Shown: one piece after another, positions 4,097 through 6,706 of the stretch
How positions within the stretch are numbered: position 1 is the first letter of the stretch
How the letters are laid out: each line of letters opens with the position of its first letter
Assembly: GCA_905207535.1 (NCBI GenBank)
Contig: CAJLLX010000103.1
Coordinates: 1 to 6,706, forward strand
DNA from: an uncultured Muribaculaceae bacterium
Lineage (GTDB): Bacteria; Bacteroidota; Bacteroidia; Bacteroidales; Muribaculaceae
Length of the DNA stretch: 6,706 nt
Direction: 5' to 3'
Notes under the pieces: model-generated
What the model was told of the DNA's origin: nothing
Databases searched by the model: none
What the model saw: only the letters and a program-made list of their open reading frames with translations
Position numbers and translations under genes: made by a program

Positions 4097-6706
4097 TCAG
4101 AGCGAACTAAGTATCTCCTGCAGCCCTATCATGTCCACGAGCACCTGGCGCGGCTTTCCACCCGAGGTAGGAGCGGGACCCACGATGCCGGCCATCTCAA
4201 GCTGGTCCATGATCTTGCCCGCGCGGGCAAATCCTATCGAGAAGCGGCGCTGTACGGCGGTGGTAGATCCAATACCCGACTGCACCACGGCCTCGGCTAC
4301 CTCGTTGAAGAGCACATCGCGGTCGGAGAGCGACCCTGAGCCCATCGAACCGCCGGCACCCTCCCCTTCCATCGTCGGCTCGGGGAGCAGGTAGGCGGTG
4401 GGGTAGCCGGCCTGCTTGGAGATATGCTCGCAGATCGCCTCCACCTCGGGGGTGTCGATAAACGCGCACTGCACGCGGGTGATCGATCCGTTGTGCATGA
4501 AGAGCATGTCGCCGCGCCCTATAAGCTGATTGGCGCCGGGACGGTCGAGGATGGTCTTCGAGTCGACCATCTGGGTCACGCGGAAGGCGATACGCCCCGG
4601 GAAGTTGTTCTTTATCAGTCCGGTAATCACATCGGTCGACGGGCGCTGGGTGGCCACGATCATGTGGATGCCCACGGCACGCGCCTTCTGGGCGATACGG
4701 GCCACAGGCTTCTCCACCTCCTTGCCCGCCACCATGATCAGGTCGGCAAACTCGTCGATAATCACCACTATATAAGGCATGAAGCGGTGCCCATTGTTGG
4801 GATTCAGGCGCTTCTGCACAAATTTTTCGTTATACTCGGCGATGTTGCGCACATTGGCGTCGCGAAGCAGCGCCAGGCGGTTTTCCATCTCGGTGCAGAG
4901 CGAATTGAGCGTGGCCAGCACCTTGTCCATCTGGGTCACCACGGCATCCTCCTCGTCGGGCAGTTTGGCCAGAAAATGCTTCTCCAGCACGCTGTAGAGG
5001 CTGAATTCCACCATCTTCGGGTCGATCAGCACAAATTTCAGTTCGGCCGGATGCCGCTTATAGAGTAGCGAGGCAATGATGGTGTTGAGACCCACCGACT
5101 TACCCATACCGGTGGCACCGGCCACCAGCAGGTGGGGCATCTTGCAGAGATCGGCCACAAACACATCGTTGGAGATCGTGCACCCCATGGCCATCGGCAG
5201 CTGCTCTTTACCCTCTAAGAATCGTTTCGACGACAGGATCGAACGGATCGACACTGTCTGCGGGTCCTTGTTCGGCACCTCGATGCCGATGGTCCCCTTG
5301 CCGGGCATAGGAGCGATGATGCGGATGCCGAGGGCAGCCAGCTGAAGTGCTATATCGTCTTCCAGGCGCTTGATTTTGGCGATGCGCACACCCTCGGCGG
5401 GGATGATCTCGTAGAGCGTCACCGTCGGGCCCACCGCAGCCTTGATTTTGCTTATCTCGATGCCGAAGTCGTTGAGTGTCTTCTCGATACGGGCCTGATT
5501 TTCATCCATCTCCTCCACATCCACCACATTTTCTTTCTGCGGGATGTCGCGAAGCAGGTCGATCGACGGTTTGCAATAGTGCGACAACTCGGCGGTTGGG
5601 TCGTACATCTCCGTGCGCCCCTCGTCGGCGGTCTCTATGCTCTTTACCTCCACTTCCATCTTTGCCGAAGGTGCTTCCGCTCCCTTAGCGGCGGATTCGC
5701 CCTCCTCGGCAGGCTTTTCAGGCGCCTCAGGCGCCTTTTCCGGCTCAGTCACCGTCTCTGCGGTCGGCGGCATCACGGGCACACCCCCGCCTTCCGCCTC
5801 ATTTTCAGGTGTCTCAGGTGTTTCAGCCTCCTCAGGGGTCTCATCCCGGGGCTGAGGCGGTATATAGCGCGAATGATCGGTGATGGCATAGGGATCGTCG
5901 GTGGTGGCATCGCCGGTCTCAAAGCCCACCGACACCGGAGCGACAGGCTCCTCCTCCCGGTCGGGCTCCCCATCGCGGGAATCGTCGTCGATACCCTCGT
6001 CGAGGTTGCGGCGGCGGTCGGCCTCCTCCATCTCGGCTATCACGCGGCGCCGGTCCTGCTCGCGCTCATAGCGCTCCTGCTCCAGCTTTTCGCGCCGTGC
6101 ACGCCGCATGGCGCGCCAGCGGCCCCAGATCCGCGATATATCGTTGATATACACATAAAACACTGCCACTACGGCCAGTGCGCTCACCAGCGCTGCCCCT
6201 ATCCAGTCGAGATTGGCCACAAGCCACATATTCACATATTGCCCGTGATATCCGCCCAGGTTGTAGTCGGTCCCGAGCCACAGCGACACCAGGCCGAGCA
6301 CCAGCGAGGTGGTGATCCCCACCAGCAATGCCTTGAAAGTCAGCGACCAGAACGACATCTTCCGCAGTCCCATCAGCGACAGCCCAAGGAGCACCATATA
6401 CACTATCAGCGCCAGCGAGCCGAGCCCGAACCCCTCGATGATGATCGAATGGGCGAGCTGCGCGCCCACGGGGCCGGCCGCATTTTCCACTCCCCCCTCC
6501 TGAGCCATCCGGCTCACAGTGGTGGTAGTGACAATGCTCTGATCCTCAGCGCCCGACCGGATAAACGAGATCGCAGCCACGAAGATATACACAGCGGCAA
6601 ACGACAGCGCCACGCCCAGCACGGCATGGAAGCGCTTGTCGCAGAAAAACTTAACTATTCCCCACTCCCGCAGCGGTTTGCGCTCGCGCGGCGGCTTCTG
6701 CGGCTT
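4097..6706 (-). CDS. ftsK: DNA translocase FtsK, 5' end beyond the window
   Basis: FtsK is a septum-located membrane ATPase that pumps chromosome ends and supports dimer resolution by XerCD. The window shows 869 codons plus stop; the frame stays open to 6706, where the first visible residues are basic (KPQKPPRERKPLREWG), so the true start lies to the right. A GTG at 6622 falls inside the first membrane helix and is not the start. Parts in order: four membrane helices (about 6560-6625, 6365-6421, 6272-6328 and 6146-6202); a charged, probably helical segment rich in R and E (about 5990-6130); an acidic Pro/Glu/Ala-rich disordered linker to about 5575; the motor alpha domain with VGPTVTLYE and MPGKGTIGIEVPN; Walker A GATGMGKS at 5096-5119; Walker B IVVIIDEF with D at 4754-4756 and E at 4751-4753; the RPSTDVITGLIKNN, ILDRPGANQL and GRGDMLF motor motifs; and a C-terminal winged-helix gamma domain (about 4118-4327) with QRRFSIGFARAGKIMDQLE. 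The gamma domain suggests reading of polar KOPS-type sequences and activation of XerD. FtsK is preferred over SpoIIIE on phylum grounds. Confidence 0.97.
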   Translation of the reverse strand, partial: KPQKPPRERKPLREWGIVKFFCDKRFHAVLGVALSFAAVYIFVAAISFIRSGAEDQSIVTTTTVSRMAQEGGVENAAGPVGAQLAHSIIIEGFGLGSLALIVYMVLLGLSLMGLRKMSFWSLTFKALLVGITTSLVLGLVSLWLGTDYNLGGYHGQYVNMWLVANLDWIGAALVSALAVVAVFYVYINDISRIWGRWRAMRRARREKLEQERYEREQDRRRVIAEMEEADRRRNLDEGIDDDSRDGEPDREEEPVAPVSVGFETGDATTDDPYAITDHSRYIPPQPRDETPEEAETPETPENEAEGGGVPVMPPTAETVTEPEKAPEAPEKPAEEGESAAKGAEAPSAKMEVEVKSIETADEGRTEMYDPTAELSHYCKPSIDLLRDIPQKENVVDVEEMDENQARIEKTLNDFGIEISKIKAAVGPTVTLYEIIPAEGVRIAKIKRLEDDIALQLAALGIRIIAPMPGKGTIGIEVPNKDPQTVSIRSILSSKRFLEGKEQLPMAMGCTISNDVFVADLCKMPHLLVAGATGMGKSVGLNTIIASLLYKRHPAELKFVLIDPKMVEFSLYSVLEKHFLAKLPDEEDAVVTQMDKVLATLNSLCTEMENRLALLRDANVRNIAEYNEKFVQKRLNPNNGHRFMPYIVVIIDEFADLIMVAGKEVEKPVARIAQKARAVGIHMIVATQRPSTDVITGLIKNNFPGRIAFRVTQMVDSKTILDRPGANQLIGRGDMLFMHNGSITRVQCAFIDTPEVEAICEHISKQAGYPTAYLLPEPTMEGEGAGGSMGSGSLSDRDVLFNEVAEAVVQSGIGSTTAVQRRFSIGFARAGKIMDQLEMAGIVGPAPTSGGKPRQVLVDMIGLQEILSSL

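Noticed and set aside
4091..4104. Small inverted repeat CGCTC-ATCA-GAGCG at the ftsK stop, considered as a terminator
   Set aside because: The stem has only 5 bp and no T-rich tail on either strand; lolA and trxB follow in the same direction, so termination here is unlikely.
4424..5068. 214-codon open frame on the plus strand opposite ftsK
   Set aside because: It mirrors the motor domain of FtsK; the His/Leu/Asp-rich translation is what the complement of these codons yields.
6560..6622. GTG at 6622 as the ftsK start
   Set aside because: The frame continues to the window edge with a basic cytoplasmic segment before the first membrane helix, as expected for FtsK; starting at the GTG would cut into that helix.

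Overview
The window looks like chromosomal housekeeping DNA from a GC-rich member of the Bacteroidales (phylum Bacteroidota), possibly of the Muribaculaceae type. The basis is the style of the proteins (a LolA-like carrier just downstream of FtsK, a Bacteroidota-style TrxB and DHFR), the lack of Shine-Dalgarno sequences before the starts, and short AT-rich leaders. The family-level guess is inference; no rRNA or marker search was possible.

Layout. Positions 1-173 on the minus strand hold what reads as the middle of a major facilitator transporter running off the left edge. From 130 the plus strand carries a 243-residue four-cluster [4Fe-4S] ferredoxin of the MauM/NapG type, overlapping that fragment antisense. 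It is followed by thyA (917-1711) and folA (1741-2235), 29 bases apart and probably co-transcribed. The region 2236-2434 contains a C/T-rich tract and a 16-bp perfect hairpin that serves as a shared terminator for the converging gene sets. On the minus strand, in transcription order, come ftsK (open at the right edge, ending at 4097), lolA (4026-3415) and trxB (3373-2435), with gaps of 70 and 41 bases, consistent with one operon.

How the genes work together. ThyA makes dTMP and oxidises methylene-tetrahydrofolate to dihydrofolate; FolA returns dihydrofolate to tetrahydrofolate, so the pair closes the thymidylate cycle. FtsK moves chromosome ends through the division septum, LolA ferries lipoproteins across the periplasm, and TrxB keeps thioredoxin reduced with NADPH. 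These three are linked by position rather than by one pathway.

I found no CRISPR array, insertion sequence, tRNA, rRNA or convincing new system. The part most worth checking is the left edge: the transporter fragment lacks its N-terminal half and the ferredoxin lacks the membrane half usual for Bacteroidota relatives, and both losses meet at about position 150-175.
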